A DNA stretch of 64,000 nucleotides from Perilla frutescens (lineage: Eukaryota; Streptophyta; Magnoliopsida; Lamiales; Lamiaceae), in NCBI GenBank assembly GCA_026008535.1, contig BRKX01000014.1:21722694-21786693 (forward strand), read 5' to 3'. Below the pieces are notes generated by a model that worked only from the letters and a program-made list of their open reading frames with translations, did not search any database and was not told the origin of the DNA. The translations under genes were made by a program, and so were the position numbers. Position 1 is the stretch's first letter. Each line of letters begins with the position of its first letter. This document shows, piece by piece, positions 22,451-34,050 of the stretch.

Positions 22451-23767
22451 TGAGCAATTCCAGAAGTTTCTCCACCAACAACCTCATGCTATGTTTGCTG
22501 CCACAGGTTTGTCGACTCCAAGTTCCACATGTATACCTAGCTTTTTCTGTCTGGCTTTTGGACTCTGGAGCTTCACACCACATGTCTCTCACTGCTGAAT
22601 CTTTTGTTTCAATTATGCCATCTAATTCTATATCAGTCATAACTGACGATGGCACTCCTATGCCATTATCAGGTATTGGATCTATTGTATCCCCTCATGT
22701 TTCCCTTCCAAGTGTCTATCACATTCCTCAACTTGCATTGAATTTAGTGTCTGTTGGTCAACTTTGTGATTCAGGATATCTTGTCACTTTCTCTTCTTCT
22801 TCATGTCATGTGTAGGTTCCATAATCCAAGAGATGGATTGGGATAGGCCGTAGACATGGAGGACTGTACATCATGGATGAATTTCAAGTACCTGAAGTTT
22901 CATCTTCTAGTGTTGATGTATCTACTTTTCATTTAACTCCATCTTTCTCTGACTTTTATTTATGGCACTCTCGTCTTGGTCATGTTTCTTCTTCTCGTTT
23001 GAATTTTTTAGTCTCTACTGGATCTTTAGGAAAATTGAAAAGTCATGATATTTCCAGTTGTAGTGGTTGTAAACTTGCCAAATTTTCAGCTTTACCTTTC
23101 TATAAAAGCATGTCTGTTTCTACTTCCCTATTTGACTTGAATCACTCTGATATTTGGGGGTCTTCTCCTCTTACCACAAAGGGAGGGTCTCGCTATTATG
23201 TTTTCATTGATGATCATACTCGTTATTGTTGGGTTTATCTCATGAAACACCGTTCTGACTTTTTGGGTATTTACAGTGCATTTCGTGCTCTTGTGAAAAC
23301 TCAATTTTCTGCTGTTATCAAGTGTTTTAGATATGATTTGGAAGGGAAATATACCTCTAATAGTTTTCGTGAGATACTTGCCAATGATGGCACCATCCAG
23401 CAGACCTCTTGCACTGACACACCTGAACAAACCTGAACAAAATGGTGTCGCTGAGAGAAAACATAGACATATTGTGGAAACTGCCCGTTCTCTTCTCTTA
23501 TCCACCTCTGTTCCTAATGAATTTTTGGGGGAAGTTGTCCTCACAGCTGTCTACTTAATTAACAGAATTTTGTCTTCTCTTACTGCTGGTATGTCTCCCT
23601 TTGAAAAACTCTTTGGTTATGGTCCTAATTACACTTCTTTGAGAGCTTTCGGTTCTACCTGTTTCGTTCTTCGTCCACATGTCGAACACAACAAACTTTC
23701 TTCTAGTTCTGCTTTGTGTGTTTTCTTGGGTTACGGGGATGGACAAAAGGGGGTATCAATGTATTGA
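22450..23767 (+). pseudogene. copia protease and integrase
   Basis: Protease active site WLLDSGASHHMS near 22550, ending with LNLVSVGQLCDSG. The pre-integrase zinc finger LWHSRLGHVSSSRLNF begins near 22960 with HH-CC spacing (CSGCKLAKF). The integrase core has DIWGSSP, YYVFIDDHTRYCWVYLMKHRSDF (first catalytic Asp region) and then PEQNGVAERKHRHIVETARS, with the catalytic Glu. The frame breaks at about 23425 where CCTGAACAAA is tandemly duplicated (CCTGAACAAACCTGAACAAA). The tail runs to GYGDGQKG near 23755. A TAG near 22813 separates protease from integrase. The asparagine-glycine context and order are typical copia. Confidence 0.9.
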
Positions 23768-24149
23768 CTCCGTTACTCATAAACTCTATGTCTCTCGTCA
23801 TGTTTTCATTCTTGAGCATATTTCATTTTTCTCAATCCCTTCTACTTCTCATAATGTGTCCCACACTGACCTCATCCACACTAACCCTTTTACATGTGAC
23901 ACTGAAGCTGACATTGCAGGTATTGACCATGATGTTCATGATGATCGTACAGATCCTCCTACTCCTGTCGCCCTCTCTCCACCTCCTGAGATTGTGGATC
24001 ATGTTCCTCATCGTTCTACATGTGTCCGTAAGTCTACTAAGTTGCCTGATTTTACTAATTCCTCCTATTCCCCTGCTTTCACCTCCTTCCTATCTTCTAT
24101 TCACAAAATATTTGAGCCCAGTTCTTACAAAGAAGCAGCTCTTGACCCC

Positions 24150-24823
24150 TTATGACAGCAAGCTATGACTGATGAGCTTGATGCATTGTCCCATACTGAT
24201 ACTTGAGATTTGGTGCCTCTTCTACGAAATAAACATGCCATTGGTTCTCGATGGGTGTACAAGATCAAAACAAAGGCAGGTGGATCTATTGAGATATACA
24301 AAGCAAGGTTGGTTGCTAAAGGTTTCTCCCAACAATACGGTCTAGATTATGAGGTAACCTTTGATCCTGTCGCTAAAATGACCACAGTTCGTGCCCTCAT
24401 TATTGTGGTTGCGGTTCGACACCGAGATCTTTCTCAAATGGATGTCAAGAATGCTTTCTTACATGGAGATCTTATTGATGAGGTCTACATGACTTCTTCT
24501 CCCGGATTACCCCATCAGGTTGGACATGTTTGCCGTCTCAAGAAGTTTTTATACGGTCTCAAGCAAGCATCTCGATCTTGGTATGAAACCTTCTCTATTG
24601 CTCTCATTTCTCTTGGTTTTCATTCGAGTGACTGTGATCACGCCCTTTTTATTAAGACCTCGGACTCTAGCATCATTCTTCTCTCTTTGTATGTTGATGA
24701 TATGATTATTACTAGGAGTGACACAAATGGGATTTCACGCTTGAAATCTGAATTAGCATCTCGTTTTGAGATGAAGGATTTAGGTCTTCTACGCTACTTT
24801 CTTGGTATTGAGATTTGCAGATC
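24150..24823 (+). pseudogene. copia reverse transcriptase
   Basis: Plus frame from about 24210: IGSRWVYKIKTKAGGSIE, KARLVAKGFSQQYGLDYE, QMDVKNAFLHGDL, GLKQASRSWYE, and the catalytic YVDDMIIT near 24690. The ORF ends when the inserted solo LTR begins after FLGIEICRS. A TGA near 24205 separates it from upstream sequence. RT copies the element RNA to cDNA. Confidence 0.92.
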
Positions 24824-27800
24824 TGTAACAGCCCGGTCCCGAGATAGGGATTAACGAATGGGGACGGGGTGTTATTAAGGGATTTAACGAGTAAAGTCAG
24901 AAGATTAACGAAGAAGTTTAAGAATAAAGGTACGCTTTGAAGATAGTTGATGATACTCGGGTTTACTTGATTAAGAAGGAAACATGCTTTAGCGGAATAA
25001 AACGGCTAACTAATTAGATACCAACAAGCATAGGCTCTTTTATAGGCGAAAGGAAAACATACTCGGAAAGCGGAAATAAACTTAATATGCGTCTTATATA
25101 TATGTAATCGTCTGGAAATATTCTTAGAATCTCGAATAATCATAATAGAACCTTGAACGGAATTTAGAAAGAGTTAATCAGAGTAGCAGAACACATAATG
25201 GGATTTCAAAGAAACTTATATAATAGCAAAAAAATCTTGGCAGCCAACCCACATCCACAGCCACCATCATCCTCGGCATCTCAACCTGAAAATATTTGAA
25301 AAAGAGGGCGTGAGCACTAATGTACCCAGTGGGTTTTTTTATGAAAGCTTCTTTAATAACTTGAGAAATATCCAACAATGAACTGGCGGTATATGGAGAG
25401 CAAAACGCAAAAGCCCTCTCCATATCCGCAAAACCTTTTCTTTACTTTTGGGCCCAACCTTGGCTCAAACCTGATGTCAACTGTACCCTTAGGCATGCCA
25501 TGGGATAGAAGAGGAGTTACCTCAAATATCCAAACGAGTTTGCGAGGGAATTAACCCAGCAGTGACTCCCTCTAAAAGTTGTGAGCTCAATTTCTGCTTA
25601 AGCGAAATGCTAAGTCCCTTTCTTCCTTCATCTTGCTAGCAAAAACCAATCTTAGAGCAACGTCTAAGGGCTAGTCCTTTAATAAAGCATAATCTTGGCC
25701 TATAAGGGATTTAACGCTACCCTAACAAGGCAATCCTTAATTCTTAACTTACGAGCCTTAACACAGTATAAACATTCAATACAAGGAGATGAACGTAAAT
25801 GAATACGAATTTCAACTAAAGACTATTCTAAACATCATATGCTAAGCATAACAATACTTTAATATTTCTAGCATTTCTAAACATGCTCAAGAGCTTAATT
25901 AGAACATAATATCTTTCTTTCCTTCCTTCCTTGTACAGAGACCGATCAGGCAGAGCAAAAATGTTTTATTGGATATTTCATTTGCCCTATATGCTTCTAG
26001 AGCTTATTAGCTCAAACTTTAGATGAGTATAAATTTACCCACCTCGATTGCTGGACAGAAGATGAAGCAACGAGCTGAAGATCCTTCTCCGATTTTCTAT
26101 GAGGCTCACTTCCTCCTACAAAAGTCGAATCATCGACTTAGCGACCTCCTTTGAGGAAATTGACTATCTAAAGCGAGATATAATGGCATTTTACTCGAAG
26201 ACTTAAAATCTAAGATTTATTTACAGATTGCACGACTTTATGACTTTATAAATTTCGAGAAGAATTTATTTAAAGAACATCTCGACTTGATTTCCCAATT
26301 TTTAAACAAAGAATAACTTGAATGGATTACTCGAAATAAATTGAAAATATCTTGATTGCTTCTCTAAAATTTAACTTGAAAATAACTTGGAAATAACACG
26401 ACTTGCAAAACTCGAAGAGATGGAAGAATCAGCGTCAGATGACACGGGGGGCATCGCGCGCCGGCGGCTCCCCACGTGCCCGCGCACCTTCCGCGCCCGC
26501 GGGGTTCTGGGCCGATGAGGATGCTGCGCGGCCGCGCACCCCCCGCGGTCTCGGGCTTGGTTTCTCTCTCTTCCTGGGTGATCTTCAACTGGGTTCTTCG
26601 TGTTCGTTGATTCTTTCGACGAACACGAAGAACACTTAACCCGAAATTTCTTAAAAACAACGTACTTGAATTTATCATGCAATAACATGCCTTAACTTTA
26701 AAAGAATTTTGGCATTATAACGGCATAAAGATGATAATCCTCTTTAAATATTTAGGATAACGATGAAATCTCTAAATATAGCTTGAATGGAATTTAAACG
26801 GAATAAACGGGGCTTATCTCAAGAATAATAACGACAGGAATAAAGCGAGAAATATAACGTAAACGTTATTAACTTGGAACTTCAATAAAAACTGAAATAC
26901 AACTTAAACGGAAGGTAAACGAACAATAATGAAGAACGTGAAGAACGTAAAGAACGAAAAGTAAATGCAGAATTTAAAGACGGAAAAAGAAATGAAGATC
27001 GAGATCGACGAACAAGAATGGACGGGGTTAGGTGCGTCGAAGGAAGGTGGCTAGCTCGGCGTCTCGTCGAGTTGCAACGGCGGCAGAGCCGCCCGCTACA
27101 ACCCAACGGCGCCCCTAGCACCTTCCCTCACCGTATCCCTTCCACGCCACTCCGCTCGTCGTCTTGCATAACACTCACGAAGAACGCTTTTTACTTCGAC
27201 AGAACTTTCTCGGCTCTCAAAAGCTTTCCCACTCTCTAGAAATGAGGAATGGGTGAAATTGGTGTGGAAAAAGTGAAAGGGGTGGCCTTGTATTTATAGG
27301 AAAAGCTTTGGCTTCCAAAGGAAGCCACTTCAGTGCAAGAATACTGCAAAAGTTACCCCGGGTTCGGTTAAAAGCTGTTTTATTCGATATCGAGGTCCAA
27401 ATGATCTCAGACACGAAATCTAAAAATACCGGAAGACTCGTTGGCTCAAATACTAGTGAACCAACATGATTCGTGAAAAAGACGGGGTCATCTGAAGAAA
27501 GACGAGCAAAGATTCCCTTTTTGGAATTACTTTTTACTATTCACTCAGACTGACAGATTTTACTCCCGAGCGCTCGATTGACCTCAGAATGGTAATCTGT
27601 GAACGCCAACGAAATCCTTGGATCATTTCCTATAAGAGGGGCCTGACAGAACTAGACTCGGATCAACGAGGAGGATTTCATAAATTTCTCAAAACATGAA
27701 CGCACGCAAAAGTTACTATTTATTCATCCTTTAAATACGCTTTTCATCACCGGGAACTCAACTGACTTCAGAATTAAAATCCGAAAACACTGTCATACTC

Positions 27801-28006
27801 CTTAAGTTAAAACCTTTCTAACGAGACCACGAATGGCCATAAAAGAATTAAGATCAAATTTTCCAAAAAGATGATTTTCACGAAAACTGACCCTTAAAGT
27901 CATGACTGACATCTGACCTCAATTAACCTTAATTAAATTTCTTCCTTAACTTCTTAATTATCATTAAGAATCCTCTAAACCTTAATCGAAATTCTGGGGT
28001 GTTACA
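24824..28006 (-). repeat. 3.2 kb solo LTR of a Tekay/Del-like Ty3 element
   Basis: On the minus strand it begins TGTAACACCCCAGAATTTCG and ends GGGCTGTTACA, the ends seen in long LTRs of Tekay/Del chromoviruses. AGATC (24819-24823) and AGGTC (28007-28011) flank it, a 5-bp duplication with one mismatch. A minus-strand TATA box (TATAAATA) lies near 27285-27295. A GC-rich island lies at 26440-26570. All ORFs within (25178-27414) are short, overlapping and unlike known proteins. No internal retrotransposon sequence, hence a solo LTR. It splits the copia RT/RNase H coding sequence after FLGIEICRS. Confidence 0.85.
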
Positions 28007-28011
28007 AGGTC

Positions 28012-28797
28012 TCCCAGGGGATATCTCATCTCCCAATCTAAGTACATCACTGACATCCTTGAGCGTGCTCGCCTCAGTGATACCCGAACTGTTGACACTC
28101 CTATGGAAGCAAATGTTCGGTATTCTACCTCTGATGGCTCACCTTTGGAAGATCCTGCGTTGTATCGCACCATTTTTGGGAGCTTAGTCTACCTCACTAT
28201 CTCTCGTCCTGATATTGCCTATGTCATCCACATCACCAGTCAGTTTGTCTCGTCACCCACTACTATTCATTGGTCTGCTATTCTTCGTATCTTCCGCTAT
28301 CTTCGAGGTACAATGTTTCACAGCCTTTTGTATTCTTCTATCTCCTCTTTTGAGCTTTAAGCATCTCAGATGTGGATTGGGCTAGCGATCCTGTTGATTG
28401 AAAATCCACCACTGGCTTATGTGTTTTTCTTGGTGATTCTCTCATCTTTTGGAAAAGTAAAAAACAAAAGGTTGTTTCTCGCTCTTCCACAGAAGCTGAG
28501 TATCGTGCCATGACTTCCACTACCACTGAGATTGTTTGGTTGTGTTGGTTGCTTGCTGATATTGGTGTCTCTATCCTTGATCTGATCCTGATATATTGTG
28601 ACAATAAGAGAGCCATCCAAATTGTTCACAACTCCGTCTTCCACGAGCGCACCAAGCATATCGAGATCGATTGTCATTTCACTCGCCACTACTTACAACA
28701 AGGAACTCTTACCCTACCCTTCATTGCCTCTTCATCACAGGTTGCCGACCTTTTCACCGAGTCTCTTTCCGCTTCCGTGTTTTCGCACTTTGGTTGA
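28012..28797 (+). pseudogene. copia RT C-terminus and RNase H
   Basis: Resumes exactly where 24823 stops: SPRGYLISQSKYITDILERA, LYRTIFGSLVYLTISRPDIAY, then TTGLCVFLGDSLIFWKSKKQ, VSRSSTEAEYRAM and IYCDNKRAIQIV, ending with SQVADLFTESLS. These are the copia RNase H motifs, with the EAEYRA and CDN catalytic regions visible. Breaks occur near 28358 (TAA) and 28400. It ends 50 bases before the polypurine tract. Confidence 0.88.
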
Positions 28798-28844
28798 CAA
28801 ACTCTCGATACTCATCACCGCGACATCATGAGTTTGAGGGAGGG

Positions 28845-29068
28845 TGTTAGAAATACATATGTAATATTATTTTGCCATCAAGGGCACTATTGTCCTTTTA
28901 CATTGTCTTAGGTTTTCCTTTCCCTTTTTAGTTGTCTTATGTTTGTATTGGGAGTTCACTTTTGCCTCCACACCTTTGTAAGCTCATTTAACAAATTAGA
29001 TTTCTTCCTCACCTCCATCTTTTCTTATCTATAATGAATTGTTGTGTGGATCTCGTGTTGCTTTAACA
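28845..29068 (+). repeat. 3' LTR of old copia element
   Basis: TGTTAGAAATACATATGTAA ... TTTAACA, preceded by TTTGAGGGAGGG (28833-28844). Confidence 0.92.
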
Positions 29069-29073
29069 GTAGG

Positions 29074-29365
29074 CTCTACTGGTAGAGTGACAGTCAATTA
29101 TTTAGAAGTGCCAAGTTCAAATTATTAAGACTACATTTTTTAAAACGTGTGAAAAATTAGAAACACCCTCAAATTTTAATTATTTTAAGATAATTAACCA
29201 CACACACATATATAAAGAAATCACAATACAAGCTGGTGATATGCATTGTATATATTTTTTTAAATGCGATATCTTTAATGGTAAATATTCCAAAAGAGAA
29301 AAGTTGATGATATGTAAAAACTCGCATAATTCAAATAAGAGCGAAATGTTTCTATCATATCTTCA
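29074..29365. other. Non-coding flank with tRNA-like boxes
   Basis: GGCTCTACTGGTAGAGTG near 29072 and AGTTCAAATT near 29112 have A-box and B-box spacing. With the copia element removed they follow TGATA. A decayed SINE is possible but not supported by a tail or duplication. Confidence 0.25.
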
Positions 29366-29760
29366 AAATGAAATCCTCTATCCCACTTTTCTCTATTTTA
29401 TTTAATGTCCTATTTTGATTTTTATTCGATTTTCATCAATTTTTTTCTTCAATTTCAATTTTTTACGGCTTAGTTTAATTTTATAATTATTATTTAGGGT
29501 TCATTCCACCCAATTAGGGTTTATATATTTTTTTAATATTTATTTCTTATTTTTTAGTTAATATAAATGATTAATATGGCTGATTATTTCAAAAGTAGGG
29601 TATATAATTTTGCTAAAAATTAATTTTTAGCAGTAAATATTGATTATGATTTGTAATACGATAATAAAATTTATTTTTGTAATAAATATTTTTAAAATAT
29701 TAAATTTCGTAGTGGAACACAATAGTGGGACATGAAAAGTGGACTAGATGATTTTATCCC
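29366..29760. mobile_element. MITE family copy C
   Basis: Left AATGAAATCCTCTATCCCAC and right, reversed, ATAAAATCATCTAGTCCAC form imperfect ends. Internal blocks TTATAATTATTATTTAGGGT, TTCATTCCACCCAATTAGGG and AGTGGAACACAAT match copies A, B and D. Confidence 0.6.
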
Positions 29761-30599
29761 CATATCCTCACATTTTATATCATCAAGGCTACAATCATGG
29801 AACGCGATATAAATCTTTTTTTTTTTAATCTCATGCCATGATCAATAGATAGTAAATATATTAAACTATATAATATAACTAACATTTCTTCTGTGTAAAA
29901 TTTGTAATATTATGATTATTTTTGAATTTTATATGTTGTGCTTAATTTTTAAAACTAATAAAACGATATGCACATGTGTTAATTAATTAGATAAGAATAT
30001 CAATTTTGTGTAGTTACGACAAACAAAAAGAAAATTAAATTTTAGGAACTAAATGAAAATCCATGTTAGAAAGATCAAATTGAAATATTTCAAATGGCAC
30101 GATTTTATAAAAAGCAATGCATAATTGTCCAAGATTAAAGAACATTTGATTTCTTTGAATATATGATAGGTATAAAAAAATATAATTATTTAATTATTTT
30201 AAATGATGAAATTGAAATAGAAAAATAATAAATTATTATTATTATTATAGTGCAACATAAATCAAATCTATTTTTTATGCGACAAATGTAGAGTACTATG
30301 CATAAAAAAATAAAATAAAAAATGTTATAAATCTCATATTTTCAAGTAAAAAAATAATAAATAAGATTGCAAAAATTTGTTAAAATACAACGGTTATAAT
30401 CTAAACCTTAATGAAAAATGCAAAACAAGAAGAAAAATATACAACAATAAATATTACTACTGTTGTCTATTAACTCAGAACTGTTGTTTAAAATATAATT
30501 ATTAAATTGTGTGATAGACAACGGTTTATAGCATAATAGTTGTCCATTAAACGATTTTGCCTTAATATATGTATAGATATGCATATTTTCTAGATATAT
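29761..30599. other. AT-rich non-coding region
   Basis: No gene. ACAACGGTT-type words at 30388, 30460 and 30515 hint at a decayed TIR element, without termini I can match. Confidence 0.5.
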
Positions 30600-30608
30600 T
30601 AGTACTTA

Positions 30609-31635
30609 GGTTAAGAGTCGCATAACTCTCTCGACTATTTCTCAAAGCTCATATTGTCCCATCTTTGACTATTTGATTCATTTAACCCCCTGGACTTTCT
30701 GAAATGACTCACATTGTCCTTTTTGTGGATGTAAAAGTTAACATTATTAACAAACACACACCAACATACATTTTTATTACACACTAAAATCTTTTCACAT
30801 ACTTTTACACACAATTTTACACACTTTTATAATTAATCAAAGTTACAACAAATTAATAAATTATGGTTAATAATTAATAAAATAATAAATACACTCTAAT
30901 TTAATAATAGAGTAATAAATTTAGAATAGTAATAATATAATATGAAAAATAAATATTTATAATATATATATATATATTGATATCATTTATGAAATTATTT
31001 TGAATTTTGAAATTCAATGATTCAATGATGAATTCTATAGGTAGAGATCGAACCTTCTTTCAAAGGTGATTTAATATTTTGGAAATGGATCGGAGCAAGA
31101 TTAATAAATTTCAAATTTACTTAGATTCTCATTTCATAAGTCATTATATAGTTATATTAGTTGATTTTTCGGTTCATTATGTCTTTAGAAATGGAGTCGA
31201 ATACTTAATTATAAATTTGAAATACGTGGATTATAGTTTTTAAATTAAAATAATTTTATAAATTATGTCATTATATATATAAATATATTCTAAATATTGA
31301 ATTTTTCATATTATATTTGTATTATGTGTTTATCATTTTATTAATAAATATGATGTATTTATTATTTTATCAATTAGTAATCACAATTTACAAAATTGCT
31401 ATAATTTTGGTTAATTAATTGTAAAATTGTTGGTAAAGCGTATGAAAATGTCATAGTGTGTGAGAAAAATTTATGTTAAATTTATTTTTGTTATTAGTGT
31501 TAATTTTTCATTTAGAGAAGGGGCAATGTGAGCAATATATTTTAGAAAGTTGAATAGCTAAATGGGTCAAATAGTTGAAGAGGGGCCATGTGAACCTTTG
31601 AGAATAGTCGAGATGATTATATGATCCCTTAACTC
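30609..31635. mobile_element. Mutator-like element, about 1.03 kb
   Basis: Left GGTTAAGAGTCGCATAACTC and right, reversed, GAGTTAAGGGATCATATAAT open an inverted repeat that continues with CTCGACTATT.CTCAAAG and CAACTATTTGA.CCATTTA, CTTTCT.AAAT and TGCTCACATTG. Flanks TAGTACTTA (30600-30608) and TGGTACTCA (31636-31644) match at 7 of 9 positions, suggesting a decayed 9-bp duplication. No coding sequence. Confidence 0.65.
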
Positions 31636-31787
31636 TGGTACTCATATATTCTCTATGTGTAATATTTATGTCTGTCTTATCATAAAGTTGAAAAACCTTT
31701 AAATGTTTTTTTCAAATAAATTAAAGTAAAACTTTTGAACGATACGTAATATATTGATTATTTTATTTTTCTTATTTCAGAATTACA

Positions 31788-31847
31788 GTCTAATTAAGTT
31801 TGTTATAACATGCTTAAGTCTAATTAAGTTTGTTATAACATGCTTTA
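31788..31847. repeat. 30-bp tandem duplication
   Basis: GTCTAATTAAGTTTGTTATA plus ACATGCTTAA occurs twice head to tail. Confidence 0.85.
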
Positions 31848-32120
31848 AGTCTGATGAGCTAAACTATAATTAGGGTGATGATGCCCACAATGGGTGGTCC
31901 AAACTATATATTAACGATGAAGTGTATTTAAATCAAATTAAATAATTATGTTGTGTGAAGAATATTTTTCAATTCTAAGTATTATTCCAAAAAACTAAAA
32001 TTAAATTAAATATTAAAAAGAAAAAAATATATAAAACAAGGTAGCTGTATTTAACACTAATGTTCGTCTGGTGGATCAGTTCTTAAAATAATTTCATTAT
32101 ATATATAATATTAAATTAAA

Positions 32121-34050
32121 TCTATACATATGTTAAAGCAAAATCACAGGGGCAAAATTATCATAAAAAATCAGTGAAAATATTGATTTAAAAACATTTT
32201 TTGTTCAAAAAATGATAAGTCTTCATTCTAGCGTAGTGGTTGTGTGGAATTTCAAAAACTCGATCAGCTTGTGTTCGAATCGTGTGGCGATCATCTCTGC
32301 CTTATTTTTTCAATTTCGTTTCTCGTGGTTTTTTTTTTTTTGCTTTTTCAGTTTTCTCCTTTTTGGAAACTATACCCCTTGGGTACCTTTTTTTTTTCCT
32401 TTTTCATTTTTTGTGATTTTTTTTCACTTTTTCAGTTTTTTCTTTTTTTTTCTTTTTAAAAAAAAATTCATTTTGCCTCTCGATAGTATTATTGTTATAA
32501 GTTCGATTGTTGCTTCACAGTTCATTTTTTTTTTCTTTTTTCTCAGCTTTGGACTTTTCTTAAATGTTTCTTTTATTTTCATTTTCGGTTTTCTTTTTTT
32601 TTTTTCCTTTATGAAAAATTAAAATTCATTTTGCCTCTTAGTGGTATAGGTTCGATTATTGCTTCCGCAATTCATCTTTTTTTTTTATTCTAAGCTTAGA
32701 ACTTTCCTTAAATATTCCTACAATAGTCTTTTTTTAAATTATTCTATTTAATGATTTAACTATTTATTGCATTATTTATTGAATTGGTTTAAATTTTTTT
32801 AATGCAATGTCTATTCAGTTTCATCTTTTTTTTTTTTCATTCTAAATGTTTAATTTTTTTATTCATATGTCATTAGTAATTCATCTTTTGTTTAGTATTG
32901 TTTTAATGTTTCATTTTTATTTTTTTTAGCCTCATGATTAGTTTTTTTAATCCTTCATTAGTAATTAATATAAATGTCTCAATTCAATGCATAATTTATT
33001 TCTTAGGTAATTCAAACATAAACTATTTCTAGAGGGAGAATGAAAATTTTAATTTTTAATGCATCAATAACAATTACTAAAAACAACGAAACTTGCTCCC
33101 CACATTCAAGTTTTTATTATTTTTTTATTTTACATTTATAAATTTTATTCTACAATAACTGCAACTCCACGTTTCATTTTCAATTAATATTGTATGTAGT
33201 TTAATTTAATAATTTAATTACATTTGATTGTTTATTATTTTTTATGTTTAAATTTATTTTTTCCTTATGTATAGATTTAGTATTCTTCTTCATCAATAAC
33301 TCCAGCCCACTTTTCATTATAAATTATTATTTTTAATTTAATGATTTTATTGCATTTCATTATTCATCAATTCACGACCTGAAAGATGGGTAATCTATCG
33401 ATTTAGGACCTGAAAGATGAAAACTCTTAATCCAGGACCCGAAAGATGAAAATTCTCAATCCAGGACCTCAAAAATCACAAATTTTGGTATCTATTTATT
33501 TTTTAATTAATTTTAACAATTTCTTTATTAGATTTAATAGATAATTAATGAATGAATTTTCATTGAAAATTAATATAAAATTAATTAAAAAATAAAAGAG
33601 AATCAAAATTCGTGATTTTTGAGGTCCTGGATTGATAATTTTCATCTTTCGGGTCCTGGATTGAGAGTTTTCATCTTTCAGGTCCTGAATTGATAGATTA
33701 TCCATCTTTCAGGTCCTGAATCGACAATTCTCCTTTTAAGTATTACATATTAATTAATTTAATAATTTAATTATACATTACATTCAATTACTTTGCATAA
33801 TTTTTTATTTTCTTTTTCTTTTTTTTATTGCTTTTTCCTTTTTGGAAAATTAAAATTCATTTGGCCTCTCAGTGGTATAATTTCGATTATTGCTTTCGCA
33901 TTTCATCTCTCTCTGTTTTTTTTTTTTCGTTCTAGACTTAGGACTTTTATATTAATACCACATACCACTACTACTATTGTAAACATATTAACTATTCTTA
34001 AACTTTAAACTTAAAAATAATTTATGTACATCGTACGGGAGATATACTAG
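32121..34050 (+). mobile_element. Helitron candidate, 1.93 kb, non-autonomous
   Basis: Starts TCTATACATATGTTAAAGCA and ends GTACGGGAGATATACTAG. The start follows A (32120) and the end is followed by T (34051), matching Helitron insertion between A and T without target duplication. GTAC.TCGTAC before the end can form a short hairpin. No Rep/helicase. The interior repeats a module with ATTCATTTTGCCTCT.AGTGGTAT, TTCGATTATTGCTTC.CA at about 32465, 32625 and 33853, poly(T) tracts, and an inverted array at 33365-33730. The poly-F ORF at 32212-32622 is low-complexity. Confidence 0.5.
33365..33730. repeat. Inverted array of a 30-bp motif (foldback)
   Basis: The left arm has four direct copies of AGGACCTGAAAGATGAAAA-type units (33378, 33402, 33435, 33463). 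The right arm has the same four in inverse (33622, 33650, 33678, 33711). Arms of about 120 bp are separated by an AT-rich spacer that is itself an inverted repeat (TTTAATTAATTTTA / TAAAATTAATTAAA). Likely a small TIR element; ends and duplication unclear. Confidence 0.75.

Larger units (their letters stand above)
21019..29068 (+). mobile_element. Old Ty1/copia element (Ale-like?), interrupted by a solo LTR
   Basis: Plus-strand element with LTRs of 223 bp (21019-21241) and 224 bp (28845-29068), an initiator-Met PBS, gag, protease, integrase, RT, RNase H, and a polypurine tract (TTTGAGGGAGGG) just before the 3' LTR. Flanks are ATAGG (21014-21018) and GTAGG (29069-29073), a 5-bp duplication with one mismatch. 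The LTRs differ at very roughly 12 percent of positions, so it is clearly older than the copia element at 38552. A 3.2 kb solo LTR sits in the RT to RNase H region. Short LTRs and the gag start LNGKNYSYW suggest the Ale/Retrofit group, not proven. Confidence 0.92.

Noticed and set aside
25178..27414. Several ORFs of 60-105 codons
   Set aside because: All lie within a solo LTR, overlap on opposite strands and resemble no protein.
30370..30545. ACAACGGTT inverted words suggesting a TIR element
   Set aside because: Words recur but no outer termini or duplication could be paired.
32212..32622. 136-codon Phe-rich ORF resembling a multi-helix membrane protein
   Set aside because: Poly(T) tracts read as Phe; composition only.
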